DNA of 64,000 nucleotides from Symsagittifera roscoffensis (Eukaryota; Xenacoelomorpha; Acoela; Convolutidae): NCBI RefSeq assembly GCF_963678635.1, contig NW_026971654.1, positions 1 to 64,000 of the forward strand, read 5' to 3'. Shown piece by piece: positions 1 to 10,968 of this stretch (position 1 is its first letter; each line of letters starts with the position of its first letter). The notes under the pieces were generated by a model. It saw only the letters and a program-made list of their open reading frames with translations, ran no database searches and was not told where the DNA came from. The position numbers and the translations under genes were made by a program.

Positions 1-267
1 GGTCACTGTACCCCTCTTCCCTTCCATTCATTTGCGCCACCAAACTTTCAGCTTTCTTTTTTCGAATCTTTTAATCGTTTTTAAAGATAGCAAGACAATT
101 CCAAATATAGGCTTATTAAATTGCTTCTAAATGAAAAGTTTTTGCATGGGATTTGGCGAGAGTTTTAGCATCGAAATCTAAAAATCTGGCCATCAAAGCC
201 CCGTTTCCTTTGGCAAGCGATAAGCATTCTATTTTTTCGTTGTGTAACTTACGGAAAACTATACGTT
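1..267. other. No gene seen
   Basis: AT-rich sequence before the first recognisable repeat. The short open frames here have no recognisable motif or codon character. Nothing is supported as a feature. Confidence 0.5.
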
Positions 268-576
268 GATTTCTGAGACGGACTAAATCTCCGCTCACGC
301 GCTAATAACGCGAAATATATCGCGTGTTAATTGTCACAGATTGGCTAAAATTGCAGTCTTTGAACCCCCATAACTTTACGAAAAAAAAGTATCAGGTGAA
401 ATTTTTTTTCAAATTTGACTCAGGCCAACAATAGCTTTCTAAATATACAAAAAAAATATCCCTCAAAAATGGCTAGTTAAAAAGTCGAAAGCTGTCTGAA
501 TAAAAAAACCCCACCCGAGCAGAAATATTCCGTTACTTTTGTTACGAAAGTCGAAACAACATGCTGTAAACTTAAG
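268..576 (+). repeat. Single arm of a foldback element family
   Basis: This stretch matches, with scattered mismatches, the left arm of the large palindrome at 58059-59106. Shared landmarks in order are the GACGGA(C/T)TAAATCTCCGCT start, a CGCG-rich patch, ATAACTTTACGAAAAA, AAAATGGCTAGTTAAAAAGT, CCACCCGAGCA and the CGAAAGTCG end. Only one arm is present; the sequence after 576 does not fold back. It has no coding capacity. Confidence 0.75.
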
Positions 577-1311
577 AAAGAAGCTTTCGAGACTCAATAG
601 TAGTTCATAAATACTAAAGTAAAACATGAAATAATTTCTCTATATAAGTATAGACATTATGTACCGTACCTCACTTTCTTCAGCCTTTGAATTAGCCTGT
701 GGGGGATTTTTGTCAATATTTTGAGACTTTTTTCATCTTCTCAAGTTTTTGATTAAGTGGATAAAATAGGTTGTACAAGCTCCCCTGCATAGAAGGATAC
801 GCCAAATGTATTTTTCACAAAAAGTAATGTGCCCTGAGTCAAATTTTTTTTTTGTTCTTTGAAACTTTTTGACATGTCTCGAAAACCACCCTCCCAATTG
901 TGAGATTTTCAGCTCAACCAAAAGAAAGGGTTGAAAGAAGCTCCCCTTAATAAGTAGCTATAACTAAAGTTTCTGAAAAAATTTACGGGAAACTTCCGGG
1001 AATAAGTGATGACGCATTGAAATTTGCAATAAAAATAGTGTCTTTGGGAAGTTTCCAAAGTTTCAAAAAAAAACTTTTTTGGAAAAACAAATATTGTGTC
1101 AATCGCAGTTTTTGAACTTTTGAAATCATCCATTTTATTCCGAATCAGTACATCAAAAAGAATTCAAAAAATTTCATAAAAGAACCTCCAGCTTGCATTA
1201 GGCCCACAGTTTAAGTCACAGGAGCTAATTCAAGTAACAGGTTGCCGTTGAAAAACGCAACAATGATTGTGAATCATGATGTTATTATGATGACCTTGAT
1301 TTAGATAATAA
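577..1311. other. No gene seen
   Basis: AT-rich intergenic sequence with homopolymer runs. The short open frames on both strands look like chance. I see no repeat relation to the rest of the window. Confidence 0.5.
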
Positions 1312-1738
1312 TTTAAATCAACTACAAGAAAAAAAATAAAGGCTGAGAATGAGTCATTGAGATCGAATTGGTTCTAGTTTTTGACATCTGACGAGTTCAC
1401 ATGCAATTAGCAGAAGGTAGTTCCTGATTTTTCAACATCAAATGGGAAGACCAGAATTAGGAAGAGGTAATTAGAGCAGGAATACGTTCAAATGAAGAGT
1501 AGCCAGTTGATCAATATGAAAAGAAAACTGGATAGTCAGCTGTGCCGGGTACTTTGAGAATAGACGGTTGAGAAACAAGAAATATAAGAGATGGCATAAT
1601 GAACTTAACGAATTTAGAGATCCCAAATCAATCGATTTCTTTCTCGTGAAAGAAATCAAATGAAACGAAAGTTAAAACAAAAGCGACTTGACGAAAAATT
1701 ATTTCGTTATACACCTTTCAGAGCTAACCGATATTAAA
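1312..1738 (+). repeat. Direct repeat, copy 1
   Basis: About 425 bp that recur at 4203-4614 in the same orientation at high identity. Both begin around AAATCAACTACAAGAAAAAA and end around GAGCTAACCGATAT. Copy 1 has about 15 extra bases near 1465-1485. No motif suggests a gene. The second copy is followed by a partial copy of the 5' flank of the peptide gene at 3269-3877, so the pair marks a local segmental duplication. Confidence 0.85.
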
Positions 1739-2018
1739 TCAGAGTGCCGAAAGGTGATGCTTATAGCCTTAATGGTGTGAGCAAAGGTTGAAAAATTTGA
1801 AAGATCAAATATTACAAACTTTTCATTAAACTTTTTCTGAGAAATAGCAAACACGGAAGACAGTGAAAAATAGTTAGACTTGACTTGGATTCCTTATGTC
1901 AAAAAATGCAAACACCTGAAAGAATGGGCATAACGTATTGTTTTTTTTGGTACTCAAGATGCAGGGCCTTACCCTAATATACAACCAGTCTGACTTTTTA
2001 AAATTTTTTCTGCAAGAC
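1739..2018. other. No gene seen
   Basis: AT-rich sequence between the direct repeat and the split foldback fragment. Nothing recognisable. Confidence 0.4.
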
Positions 2019-2056
2019 GTTTCTAAACCGGACTAAGTCAACGCTTAGGCTATTAG

Positions 2057-2556
2057 TCACTCGGGTCGACCAAAACTGCTTATCATAAAATTCTCATAAA
2101 TGGGAAATTTCTTGGCTCTTCCCGTCGTCCCCCCCCCCCCCCCCCCCCCCACCTCACACGAGCTTCGATATATTAGTGTAACGAGTGGTTTTACGAGGTT
2201 GAGTATGATGACCAAATCTGTTTATGGTGGCCTTATTAGTCTGTATGTAAATTTTCATAGCAATCGGACAATGTGGTCAACAAATTTACATGTAAAAATT
2301 TGCCAATTTCTTGTCATACAATTCCAAAAAATAAGTCAGTTTTTTTCCGTTACCAGCCTGTTCAGTTGTTCTTAAAAAGCCGCAGAAAATGTTTAGTTTT
2401 TTTTCTTCCTGTTTTTCGAAAAGGTACGAAAATTGTATGACAAAAAGCATTTTCTCCATTTACTTGATGTATGGAATTGTCTGATAACGATTTTTGTAGT
2501 ACGGAAATGTATGATAAGCATTTTCGGTGTATGGAAATCATCCCGAGCAATCAAAA
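2057..2556 (+). mobile_element. Internally deleted copy of the CCCGGGTTGACC-type TIR element
   Basis: The left end (CTCGGGTCGACC, then ATCATAAAATTCTCATA) and the right end (GTATGATAAGCATTTTCGG, then TGTATGGAAATCATCCCGAG) match the two ends of the roughly 0.8-kb elements in the array at 31225-36955 and the dispersed copy at 61788. The interior is shorter and different. The pentamer ATTAG occurs at 2052-2056 and 2566-2570 and could be a target duplication. It carries no protein, so it would be non-autonomous. Confidence 0.6.
2131..2150. repeat. Poly-C run
   Basis: About 20 consecutive C inside the nested TIR element. This is a low-complexity tract whose length is prone to sequencing error. Confidence 0.9.
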
Positions 2557-2918
2557 AAAGGACAAATTAGCGCGTTAACATTCACGAATTAGCCAAAAGC
2601 GGCAACTTTTAAACGTTCTTCTTTTGAACGATCTGAACTGCTTTATTCATATCGAGCTTAAAGCAGCAATAATCTTCAGTTGCGTTTAAGAAGTTAATGA
2701 AAAAAATCTTGTACCAAAAACACAATCTGCGCATACATTTTGGTTGTAAAGCGGGCTCTTTTCCAATTTCCCAGAACATCAAGAATTGATTTGTGCCAGC
2801 TGAAACCTAAAAGCTATTTTGATTTATTTTTGAGCTCAATTTAAAACGTGTCCCACAAAATTAAATTCATATGAGCTATTTTTTTCAAAAAATTATTAAT
2901 TGTCCATTATACAAAAAT

Positions 2919-3125
2919 ATGTAAGTTTGGCTCTTTTGCAACCGACTTCGACTTTTGAAAAAATTTCAAGCAAAACTTTTTTCAATATGTATCAGCGAAT
3001 TGCCTTTATGTTTCATGAAAAAAGACATAAAATGAGGTTTTCTCAATCAATGAAAAAAAATTATCATACAAAAGTCGACTGTGGCATTTTTTAGTACAAA
3101 AGAGCCAAGCTAGTCAACTTACAAA
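2919..3125. mobile_element. Candidate miniature TIR element (about 207 bp)
   Basis: The left end reads TGTAAGTTTGGCTCTTTTG. The right end, read on the minus strand, is TGTAAGTT, a short insert, then GCTTGGCTCTTTTG. A second inner inverted match (CGACTTTTG at both sides) strengthens the pairing. There is no coding capacity and no clear target duplication. Confidence 0.5.
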
Positions 3126-3268
3126 CAAAATTGTGTATCAATATTCAACCTACCGAATGTCATGTATTTTATTATAAATACGCCAAAAAGGTTAACCTAC
3201 AAGCCTATTGTAATTTATCAACACTAGTCAACTAGTTATACCTTACAAACACTACAGTTTATCAAGTC
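3126..3268. other. Intergenic, 3' flank of the peptide gene
   Basis: AT-rich sequence downstream of the minus-strand stop codon. I did not identify a convincing poly(A) signal. Confidence 0.4.
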
Positions 3269-3877
3269 TTAGAGTTTGCGAATAGTCGGAACGCAGTATC
3301 TGTTTCGGCACTCACTGTGTGGCTCGCGGCAATCTTTGTTCAGGTTGCAAGACTCTCCATTGTTGGGGCGACAATGAGGTGTGCCTTTTTTCTGGTAGCA
3401 GCCAATTTTCAACCCTCACACCAGTATTCTTTCAAAAGTTTGATCACCACAAAGCTCTGCCCTCAAAAAAACTTCTTGCTTTGATTCTGTTTGTTTCGCA
3501 TTTTTATAACTATAAGAAGAAATTTATTTTTTGAAAACTTAGCAAAACTTTGATGATATTTATTAACAATAGTTTATTGACCAACAAGTTGAACTATCCA
3601 GACAATTCATCCTCCAAAAACTGAGTTGATTATGTTTTTTAAACAACATGCGCTTAGGTAATTTTTTCAGGTGGGGTGGTTATTTTAGCACCTAAAGTTT
3701 CGTTTGAAAACAAATGCACTGAGGGGGAAGGGAGTGAAAAGTGGTTACTTTGTAGCAGAAATGAGTGACAGGGCAGTCTGTGTCGTCAACACACTTCACC
3801 TTCTGGTTTTTCGTACTTTTATTGCTATCGGCCAGCTGAACGAAAAGTGCAGACACGCAGAGAACAGCAAAAAACAT
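3269..3877 (-). CDS. Two-exon gene for a small secreted eight-cysteine peptide
   Basis: Exon 1 runs 3877-3749 and exon 2 runs 3391-3269, separated by a 357-bp intron with GT (GTAACC) and AG (CTACCAG) ends in phase 0. Together they give 83 residues and a TAA stop. Residues 1-18 form a hydrophobic signal peptide starting MFFAVLCVSALF. The mature part has eight Cys spaced C-x5-C-x5-C-x8-C-x7-C-x5-C-x6-C-x4-C. The two halves look alike: each has a Cys, five residues, then a DC pair. This resembles disulfide-rich EB-like or dickkopf-like modules, but I cannot name the family. A TTTATTTCAG acceptor lies 17 nt upstream of the ATG, suggesting an upstream intron or trans-splicing. Exon 1 read alone would stop soon after the donor, which supports the splice. 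The function (hormone, defence, venom or effector) is unknown. Confidence 0.65.
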
Positions 3878-3885
3878 GGCGGACT

Positions 3886-4202
3886 TTCTGATCTCTGAAA
3901 TAAAGCGGTGAGACTTTTCGGTAACATCAGTAAAGAATCGAGCAGGAAATTGGTGAGATTTTTAGGGGCTCAATTTTTGAACTGTTATTTTTTTGTGTTA
4001 TCTGAATTTCTGTTTATAAAACATTCGTCTAAAACCATCAAATATCAATTAAAAAGCAACGGATCACTTCACAAGCTAAACTTTTATCAAAAACTCCGAA
4101 AAAAACTTTTCCTAAACCGCTTTATTCTTTTGATCAAAACCGCTTGTTATAACACTTTGTTGATTCCTTCGTGAAAAAAAAGGCTGACTGAAAAATCACA
4201 TC
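3886..4202 (+). repeat. Peptide-gene 5' flank, partly duplicated elsewhere
   Basis: The proximal part (about 3890-3990) recurs at about 4608-4700. The distal part (about 4060-4202) recurs at about 24712-24967, with an insert there. Shared words include TTGTTGATTCCTTCGTGAAAA and GACTGAAAAATCACATC. It is a duplicated non-coding segment on both sides of the long LTR element. Confidence 0.65.
3890..3899 (-). promoter_or_regulatory. Candidate 3' splice or trans-splice acceptor
   Basis: Read on the minus strand, a pyrimidine-rich TTTATTTCAG ends at about 3895, 17 nt before the ATG at 3877. Such a site so close to a start codon fits either a 5'-UTR intron or spliced-leader addition. The sequence alone cannot separate these. 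Confidence 0.4.
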
Positions 4203-4614
4203 ACTTTAAATCAACTACAAGAAAAAAAATCAAGGCTGAGAATGAGTCATTGAGATCGAATTGGTTCTAGTTTTTGACATCTGACGAGTTCACATGCGAT
4301 TAGCAGAAAGTAGTTCCTGATTTTTAACATCAAAATGGGAAGACCAGAAATAGGAAGAGGTACGTTCAATTAAAGAGTAGCCAGATGATCAATATGAAAA
4401 GAAAACTAGATAGTCAGCTGTGCCGGGTACTTTGAGAATAGACGGTTGAGAAACAAGAAATATAAAAGATAGCATAATGAACTTAACGAATTTAGAGATC
4501 CCAAATCAATCGATTTCTTTCTCGTGAAAGAAATCAAATGAAACGAAAGTTAAAACAAAAGCGACTTGACGAAAAATTATTTCGGTATACACCTTTCAGA
4601 GCTAACCGATATCT
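4203..4614 (+). repeat. Direct repeat, copy 2
   Basis: Second copy of the segment at 1312-1738. It is joined directly to a partial copy of the peptide-gene flank (4608-4700), so the duplication included the promoter side but no second coding copy is visible. Confidence 0.85.
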
Positions 4615-4703
4615 CTGAAGTAAAGCGGATAGACATCAGAAAAGAATCGAGGAGGAAAGTGGTGAGATTTTTAGAGGGCTTATTTTTTGAATTGTTATTT
4701 TTT

Positions 4704-4922
4704 GGGCTTCTTTTCCAGTCCCCCCTATCAAATTCAGTTTTGAAAAGCTTACTTAACGTTGTCATAATGCAATGAAATTTGGCGTGGTGAACAAATCGAC
4801 AATTGTGAACAAATTTGGTCTTGATACTTTACAGCTTATCATCACACATTTAGCCGTAATAACAAGTAAAACAAACATAAAAGTCGGTAATTTAAAAGTG
4901 GGGAGGGGACTGGAAAAGGCTC
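4704..4922 (+). mobile_element. Miniature TIR element (about 219 bp), copy 1
   Basis: It is bounded by GGGCTTCTTTTCCAGTCCCC on the left and its near complement (GGGGACTGGAAAAGGCTC) on the right. The interior matches the element at 25516-25730 read in the opposite orientation, including AACGTTGTCATAATGCAAT and ACAAATCGACAATT. It has no coding capacity and is a MITE-like element. Confidence 0.8.
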
Positions 4923-5031
4923 TTTTTCCTTACCCCCCCACCTGCATTTTTTTGTAATTAAAATTACTGTTCGCATTGTCCGATTGTCATGAAAATTGAC
5001 ATGCAAATGAATTAGGCCATGACAAACATAT

Positions 5032-5394
5032 TGGAACCTGATCTAAACTATATTTTATTACTGGTTATAAATTGGATATTTTATCACTATAAAGTTTTTA
5101 ATATTAACCAATCATGATCCATCTAACTAACAACCCACTTACTTGTAATTTCAGCACCAGAGAGATTTGAATTTAACTTAGAAATTAGTTACCTCTCCAA
5201 GAGAACTTCAACAATCGCAATAAACCGGTATACTCTACATCTATTGAGCCTAGCAGAGACTAGTTTAACACCCTGAGACTAGTAGATAAAAGAGTAAGAT
5301 TGGGATCGGTCTTAGAACAAGAAGTTGCACGAATCTATTCTGCCGAAAATAAGGTAGCGTGACGAGCAGACGGGGTAAATATATCCGAAATTAC
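5032..5394 (+). repeat. 5' LTR
   Basis: It starts TGGAACCTGATCTAAACTAT and ends around CCGAAATTAC, just before a TGG-starting primer-binding site. It aligns over its whole length with 24251-24611. Long shared words include CAACCCACTTACTTGTAATT, AGTTACCTCTCCAAGAGAAC and GTTGCACGAATCTAT. The exact ends are uncertain by a few bases. Confidence 0.85.
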
Positions 5395-5412
5395 TGGTGC
5401 GACCGTAAGTCT
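5395..5412 (+). other. Candidate primer-binding site
   Basis: TGGTGCGACCGTAAGTCT begins where similarity between the two LTRs stops. A TGG start complements the CCA end of a tRNA, as expected for minus-strand priming. I did not assign the tRNA. Confidence 0.55.
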
Positions 5413-7125
5413 CGAATTAGACCTTAAAAACAATTTAGCTTAGAACTAACTAGATTAGAATTAGACAAAACATTTTCAAAATTTTACGTGATAAAATTTT
5501 AATTGAATTGTCCCTACGACTCAATAGATCAGAGCCGCTATTCCGTACAATACTAGAACTATCCGGTATTGGAAGAAGACCTCGGGCAAGAGACGATCTA
5601 CGACTACATAGAAACCTAACATTTAGTTTCTTGGTCGTACGGCATAAGCCAACACAAACTTTTATATTTAGAATCTTACTAGCAATGAATTTAGATTTTT
5701 ATTTGAAAACATAAAACCCTTGAAGAAAATTTTCAATGATTATATCAGGCGCTAAACAAAAATTACTATTGTACAATAACAATTGATAAAAACATCTCAA
5801 ATCTTTCTCCTCAATTCTGCAGTAAATTCAAAAGAGATATCTAAAAATATATTTATTGAAAACAGAAATAAAAATAGTACGAATGATCATACTGTAACAA
5901 TATCTGTAAACATAAATCATCTTTTCATCTCCAGCTTCATCACCTAAACATGGCAGCAATCATAAATCCACTAATATCATAAAAAACTAAACCTTTTAAC
6001 AAAATAAACTTTCAATTATTTCAAAAGGCTTATCCTAAATTTTACCCTCACTTAACTTAATTTTATTTAAACTTAAAATTAGACCATGGAGGCTTTCCTT
6101 GGATCTCCATTAAATTTGTAAATTAATAAAATTTGCATTAAAATTTCTTATTCTGACCATCAACGCTTATCCTTGGATCAAAAAGAACAATTTTGTTCTC
6201 CCCACCCACTTAACAAGTGTTTAACGACCTCAAACGTCGATTCACTATCGGAACCTTTAAAAAGACCCAGGACTTTTTTTAGAAATCACTCTAACCATTC
6301 TAATTAGGTTAAACAGTGAAGAACTTTGGTTATTCATCCTTCACTTGACCTATCCTCTTATCTGACCCAGGATAAATCTTAAACTGAGTAAGTTTAAAAT
6401 AGTATCCAACGAACTACTTGCGTTCTAGTTATACCTGAACCTGGTGGATCGGTTTACTATTCTCCAACCCTTGAACACAATTATTACCCCTAAATAAGAT
6501 TAAGTAAGCTAACACCTTAACTTAGAATAGCCACGAGAAAGTAACAATCATTCTCAGGAACCGATATACAATTTTCTATCCAACCCTGCATAAAAGACCC
6601 AAGTTAAGCTAAGCAAAAACTTGTAAAGACTAACAGTCTAGGATAATAAAATCACTAATAAAAAACTTGCATCCTTTCATCCTAAACCTTATGTCACTGA
6701 AAAATTTAGGTAATAAACAAACAATAGTATTACACAACTGTTAAATGAACAATCAAAAATACGATCTCGTAATTACCCCACATACACAAACAATTGGATA
6801 CGTTCGAACAAAACGACAAACAATTAAAAGAAAAATTTTAAGTTAACAAAGACAGATTACACGAAAAAGATTTTCAAAGAAAAGAAACGCAGTCTCAGAA
6901 TCAGAAGTCAGCAATTTAGATGCATTCTATATACTAAAAGATGCAGTAAATACCCAATCCATGACCAATTATATTTTTCTGACTCAGAAGCCACATCATA
7001 CTCACCAAAACAAGGAAAAAGACGAATAAAAAAGATTTACAAAAATAAACCAGTACACTTTTGCAATTGGAATCAAATAATTAGACATATTGAACATTAC
7101 GCACTAACAGTTATAAAACGAAAAA
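5413..7125 (+). other. Retroelement leader, no gene seen
   Basis: About 1.7 kb between the primer-binding site and the first gag ATG. It is A-rich with stops in all frames. This is long for a gypsy-type leader and may hold packaging signals or a decayed ORF, but nothing is recognisable. Confidence 0.5.
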
Positions 7126-8549
7126 ATGAGCCATACTCAAAGCGATGAAAGTCCAGACGATCACTCTGTTTTTCCATTTATCATTACTTCACTCACTAAT
7201 GATAAAGGACATACACAATTTTGCAAAAATCTATTCGAATAGGGAACCAGCCCATGCAAAGCAGAATTCCCCGAATTAAAAATCAGACAAATTGTTGATC
7301 ATTATTTGAAACGAACATGTAATCCAACACAACAATATGGAATTTACACCATAGAACTCAGTACAGCAAGTAATTTTCATGGTAAATTTGTTATCCAAAC
7401 AGATGACACTGACATAGAAATTTCAAGTTTTCATAGAATACATTAAAAACATACAGCACCAGAGTTCACAAAGAGCGAATTCAATATTCACCAACGAAGT
7501 TTTTGCATTAATATATAGCATTCTCAGCAATCCTGATCACAATCCGTGAAAACTTCACTAGTAATGACGTCTCACAAAAAACTTAACATGATTAACGCAA
7601 ATTTTTAGTGTGGTTTATAAATGAATTTTTCATACATAATATTGATTTAATCGCACAAACAAGAAAAAAATTTAGACCTCAAAGTATCAATGATGATACG
7701 GTCATTGCAGAGCAATCAGATTTTGTTTGGGACCCTGATTGGTCCCACCCACCATTTCTAAACTTCTCAGTAGACATCTCAAGTCAAGCAATTAGTACAA
7801 TATCAATCCGCAAAGATTACGTAAAGGTATTTCCACTTACAACAGATGCAACACCTTTAAACTATAATTCATTCCTACCAGGTACACAAAATATTAGTTT
7901 AAATTCAACTGTTATACAACAGGAAAATCTAAATAGATCTCGAAATCTTACACACCAAGATATTCAAATAGCACCACAAGTGGTAAATGAAGAAATAATT
8001 GAAGCAACAGCGACAACTACGCAACAAAGTATTTCACAAATACATCCAAATCTCACAACACCTTGACTCAAAAATCCAACATTACCACAAGTAACTTTAC
8101 AATCCACGGTTAAACCCTCGGTTGCTCCAAAATATTCACAAATGGACTATCAAACATATAAACCAATAACAAAATCATCAAAAACAATGAAAATGTTTAC
8201 AAGAAGTAACTTTGCAGAACTCAATTATAACTACGTTAATCCATCACAAACAACTCAACCCCCCTGCAGAAACACACAAAATCTTTTATTTTCTCAAAAA
8301 TGGAATCTTCCAAAAAAATCACAAAACCCAGTAAATTTTCAAGATCATCCATATCCCCCACAAGATCGTAGTGAAAACTATCCATTTTTCCAACAAAATA
8401 GAAATAATCAACCAACACCTTACTATACAAACAATTTATCATCCGATGATGATCATTATTTCCAACCAGATATTTTTGCACCATATACCCAAGAATACCT
8501 TACACAAAAACTCCGACAAACTCAAACATCTCAAAATGTAAAAACTTAA
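7126..8549 (+). pseudogene. gag: Gag N-terminal region (Pro/Gln/Asn/Thr-rich)
   Basis: A frame opens at ATG 7126 (MSHTQSDESPDDHS) and runs to about 7446, broken by one TAG at 7240. After a frameshift a second frame runs from 7608 to 8549 with a single TGA at 8064. The residues are rich in Pro, Gln, Asn and Thr with no recognised fold, as in the N-terminal part of many Gag precursors. It lies just before the capsid-like block, so it is probably the matrix or spacer part of Gag. Stops and shifts make it non-functional. Confidence 0.6.
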
Positions 8550-8784
8550 CCACAAAACTAAGCTGATACAAAGCTACCAACCGTTATAGACGCAAAATCC
8601 AAGAACCATACAATCTTATCAACAAGCACAACCACAGAATCCAGCTAACATGCATTCTTATCAACCAACACAAAGGAAAAATGAAATACCGCTCCCATAT
8701 TACTTACAACAACATGAAATAACAAAAAATCACCTTACAAACTTTCACAGATACCAAAAGCTGCTGAATCGCTACAAGTGACGA

Positions 8785-9330
8785 TGAATCCATACCTAAT
8801 GGGTGGATCGTCGATCACATCAAATAAACCATTGATGTTATTTACAGGCACAGACCCTGCGTCTTCTGTGGAAGATTATTTAAATGCAGTTACATAAAAT
8901 TTAATTTTAAATATAGGACCTGAACCAATTAACACACCACTTCACCAAAATTGGATACATCGATGCACAGCGTTAATACAAACAACATTTGATGGCGCAG
9001 CTCAAAAAAAGTTTTCAGTTCTACCTATAGACAGAAAATCAGATTGAAAAAGATTCGCAAAAAAATTTTCAAAAATGTTAGACTCTGAAAGAAACAAACA
9101 ACATCAAAGAGTTTTATGTAATGAAATTCGCAGATTACCAAATGAAACAATTAAACAATTGGCAGTTAGAATCGAAACACTAGTTTGAAAAGCATATTCA
9201 ATCAACAGACATAAACATAAAAACACGAAAATGACGGAATTTTTAATGATGACTCTGACACCCCAGCTAAGAATAAAGATATATTTAAAAAAGGAGAGCA
9301 TCACATCCTTCCTCAATTCGAGAACCTGAT
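8785..9330 (+). pseudogene. gag: Gag capsid-like domain
   Basis: From about 8785 a frame carries FTGTDPASSVEDYLNAV, then Trp, Arg and Leu-rich helices, and ends with a block containing QRVLCNEIRRLPNETIKQLA. The spacing and composition match the capsid (retrotrans-gag) domain of Ty3/gypsy elements. The frame is interrupted by TAA at about 8896 and by two in-frame TGA (9045 and 9186); the first sits where Trp is plausible. Nearly the same block, far more decayed, recurs at 47930-48300. The role is virion shell assembly; this copy cannot make it. Confidence 0.75.
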
Positions 9331-9506
9331 TTAGACTTTAGAAAACTAGTAGACAAACTAGAACAGGCAGAAATCACAATGACACTTGAAGAAACAGGAA
9401 ATCTCAAACTACAATACGTTATCAGAATCGAAACAAATACTATCCATATAAACAAAATTCAAAACTCAGATGTAGATCTATCTAATATAATAAAATTACT
9501 GAAATT

Positions 9507-10262
9507 TTGAATAAATATGAGAAAAAACCAAACTTCAAAGGGAAGCCATCTTTTAAGAAATGGTGTAATCATTGCCGAAGATACGGACACAGTATTGTCG
9601 AATGTAGACAAAAACAGCAAGACAATCAAAATAAACCACAAAAATACAAAGAACCAAATAAATCATTCTATCAGTATATAAAAAAAGACAAAATATACCA
9701 AACAAAAATGTACACAGTAATAACAGCTCTGGAAAACCACTTTCTGACAAGTCGAATTAATCGAGAAACCAATCACTATATAACCCAAGTTACAGAGGTA
9801 GATCTCAAGAACAAAGAAATTCACGAAGTTTCTTACAAAATAGATATAGTCGATCAAATAGTCGACATAATCAAAATCGAATTAACTATTCACGATCGAA
9901 TTCAAACAGAACAGATTTTGCACCTGCATCCAGTTCCCATTCAAACTCTAGGAATAGACACTATTCCAACGATAGATCACGAAACTCATCATACAATAGA
10001 AATAGAAATTATTCCAACAATAGGAAAAGAAATTATTCAATTAATCGAAATCAATAATATTAAAACAACGGATCAAGAAATATTTCATACAACAGATCAA
10101 ATTATCAAAGATCTAGTGATAGTTACCAAAAAAGATCAAGAAACAGTTCACAAAATCGAAACTCAAGCTATAACAGTAGACAAAGAAATTATTCCCAATC
10201 TCCTCACAGGAATAATAACCGCTACCCAGATTCACAACACAGATTTAGAAGCATTACACTGA
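9507..10262 (+). pseudogene. gag: Gag nucleocapsid: zinc knuckle plus Arg/Ser/Asn-rich tail
   Basis: Near the start is one CCHC zinc knuckle, CNHCRRYGHSIVEC (C-x2-C-x4-H-x4-C), which binds RNA. The 251-codon open frame that starts here is misleading after about residue 75: from about 9789 to 10258 another frame encodes a basic tail rich in RS, SR, RN and NY dipeptides, typical of a nucleocapsid, with a double stop near 10052. The open frame reads the same DNA out of phase, giving an odd Ile/Thr/Glu-rich sequence. A frameshift between knuckle and tail is therefore likely. Confidence 0.7.
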
Positions 10263-10474
10263 AGCATTAAAGACAAATCAACCAAGTACAAACAACTGAA
10301 GAAACAACTTCAGACCCACCTGGCATCGATGATACAGAATTACAATTAAATCACAATAATTGCGAATCAACAGACAGCGAAAGTGATACAAATAATACCA
10401 TCTCAGTAAATATTATAACAGTCAAAAATGACTATGAACCTATTATATATGAACAACCTTTCAGTTCACGCATT

Positions 10475-10968
10475 TATGAAAATCAATTGGAACTTCTTCA
10501 TGATTATTATACTAGACCTACTAATAATAATGTACCGATCACACAAGAAGTAAATGAAATCGACACTGTAATCAAACCCGATGAAAAAGACAAAGTAAAC
10601 TGCTCAGGTACGAATCATATTTATCAAAACATACAAAAAGAACAACCAAGAGAAAAAATTTGGACAATCCCATTTCTCTTAGAAAGCCCAAAAAAAGATT
10701 TCAACCACCAGATCTTGAAATAGATTTTTTAATCGACTCAGGAGCAGAATCGAATATCATTAATATTCCCACTTGGAATGACATAAAAACTTTACATCCA
10801 AAATTAATACCTATGAAAACAGCCAGTAAGTTAGCAACAGGACAAAGATCAACGTTAGTGAATCATCGAAAAATCCAATTTTTCCTTGTCCCCACTAGAA
10901 CAATGGAACAAAACAACATTTTGACCAAACCGTTGAACAAACAATTCTTATTACAGTATAAAACATAA
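10475..10968 (+). pseudogene. pol: Retroviral-type aspartic protease
   Basis: Frame 10660-10968 contains LIDSGAESNIINIPTW, with the catalytic Asp-Ser-Gly-Ala of retropepsins at about 10736-10747. The preceding frame 10487-10723 overlaps it and probably joins by a frameshift, giving an acidic linker. The usual ILG-type C-terminal motif is not seen before the stop at 10968, so the C-terminal part is broken. The enzyme would cleave Gag-Pol. The relative at 49200-49300 has Glu in place of the catalytic Asp. Confidence 0.75.

Larger units (their letters stand above)
2019..2640 (+). repeat. Foldback-family fragment split by a nested element
   Basis: Bases 2019-2056 resemble the start of the foldback arm (TTTCTAA, CGGA, TAA, CGCTTA). 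Bases about 2557-2632 resemble its continuation (CGCGTTAAC, then GCNAAA and TTTAAACGTTC). Between them sits a TIR element at about 2057-2556. The relation is partial and diverged, so the exact joints are approximate. Confidence 0.5.
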
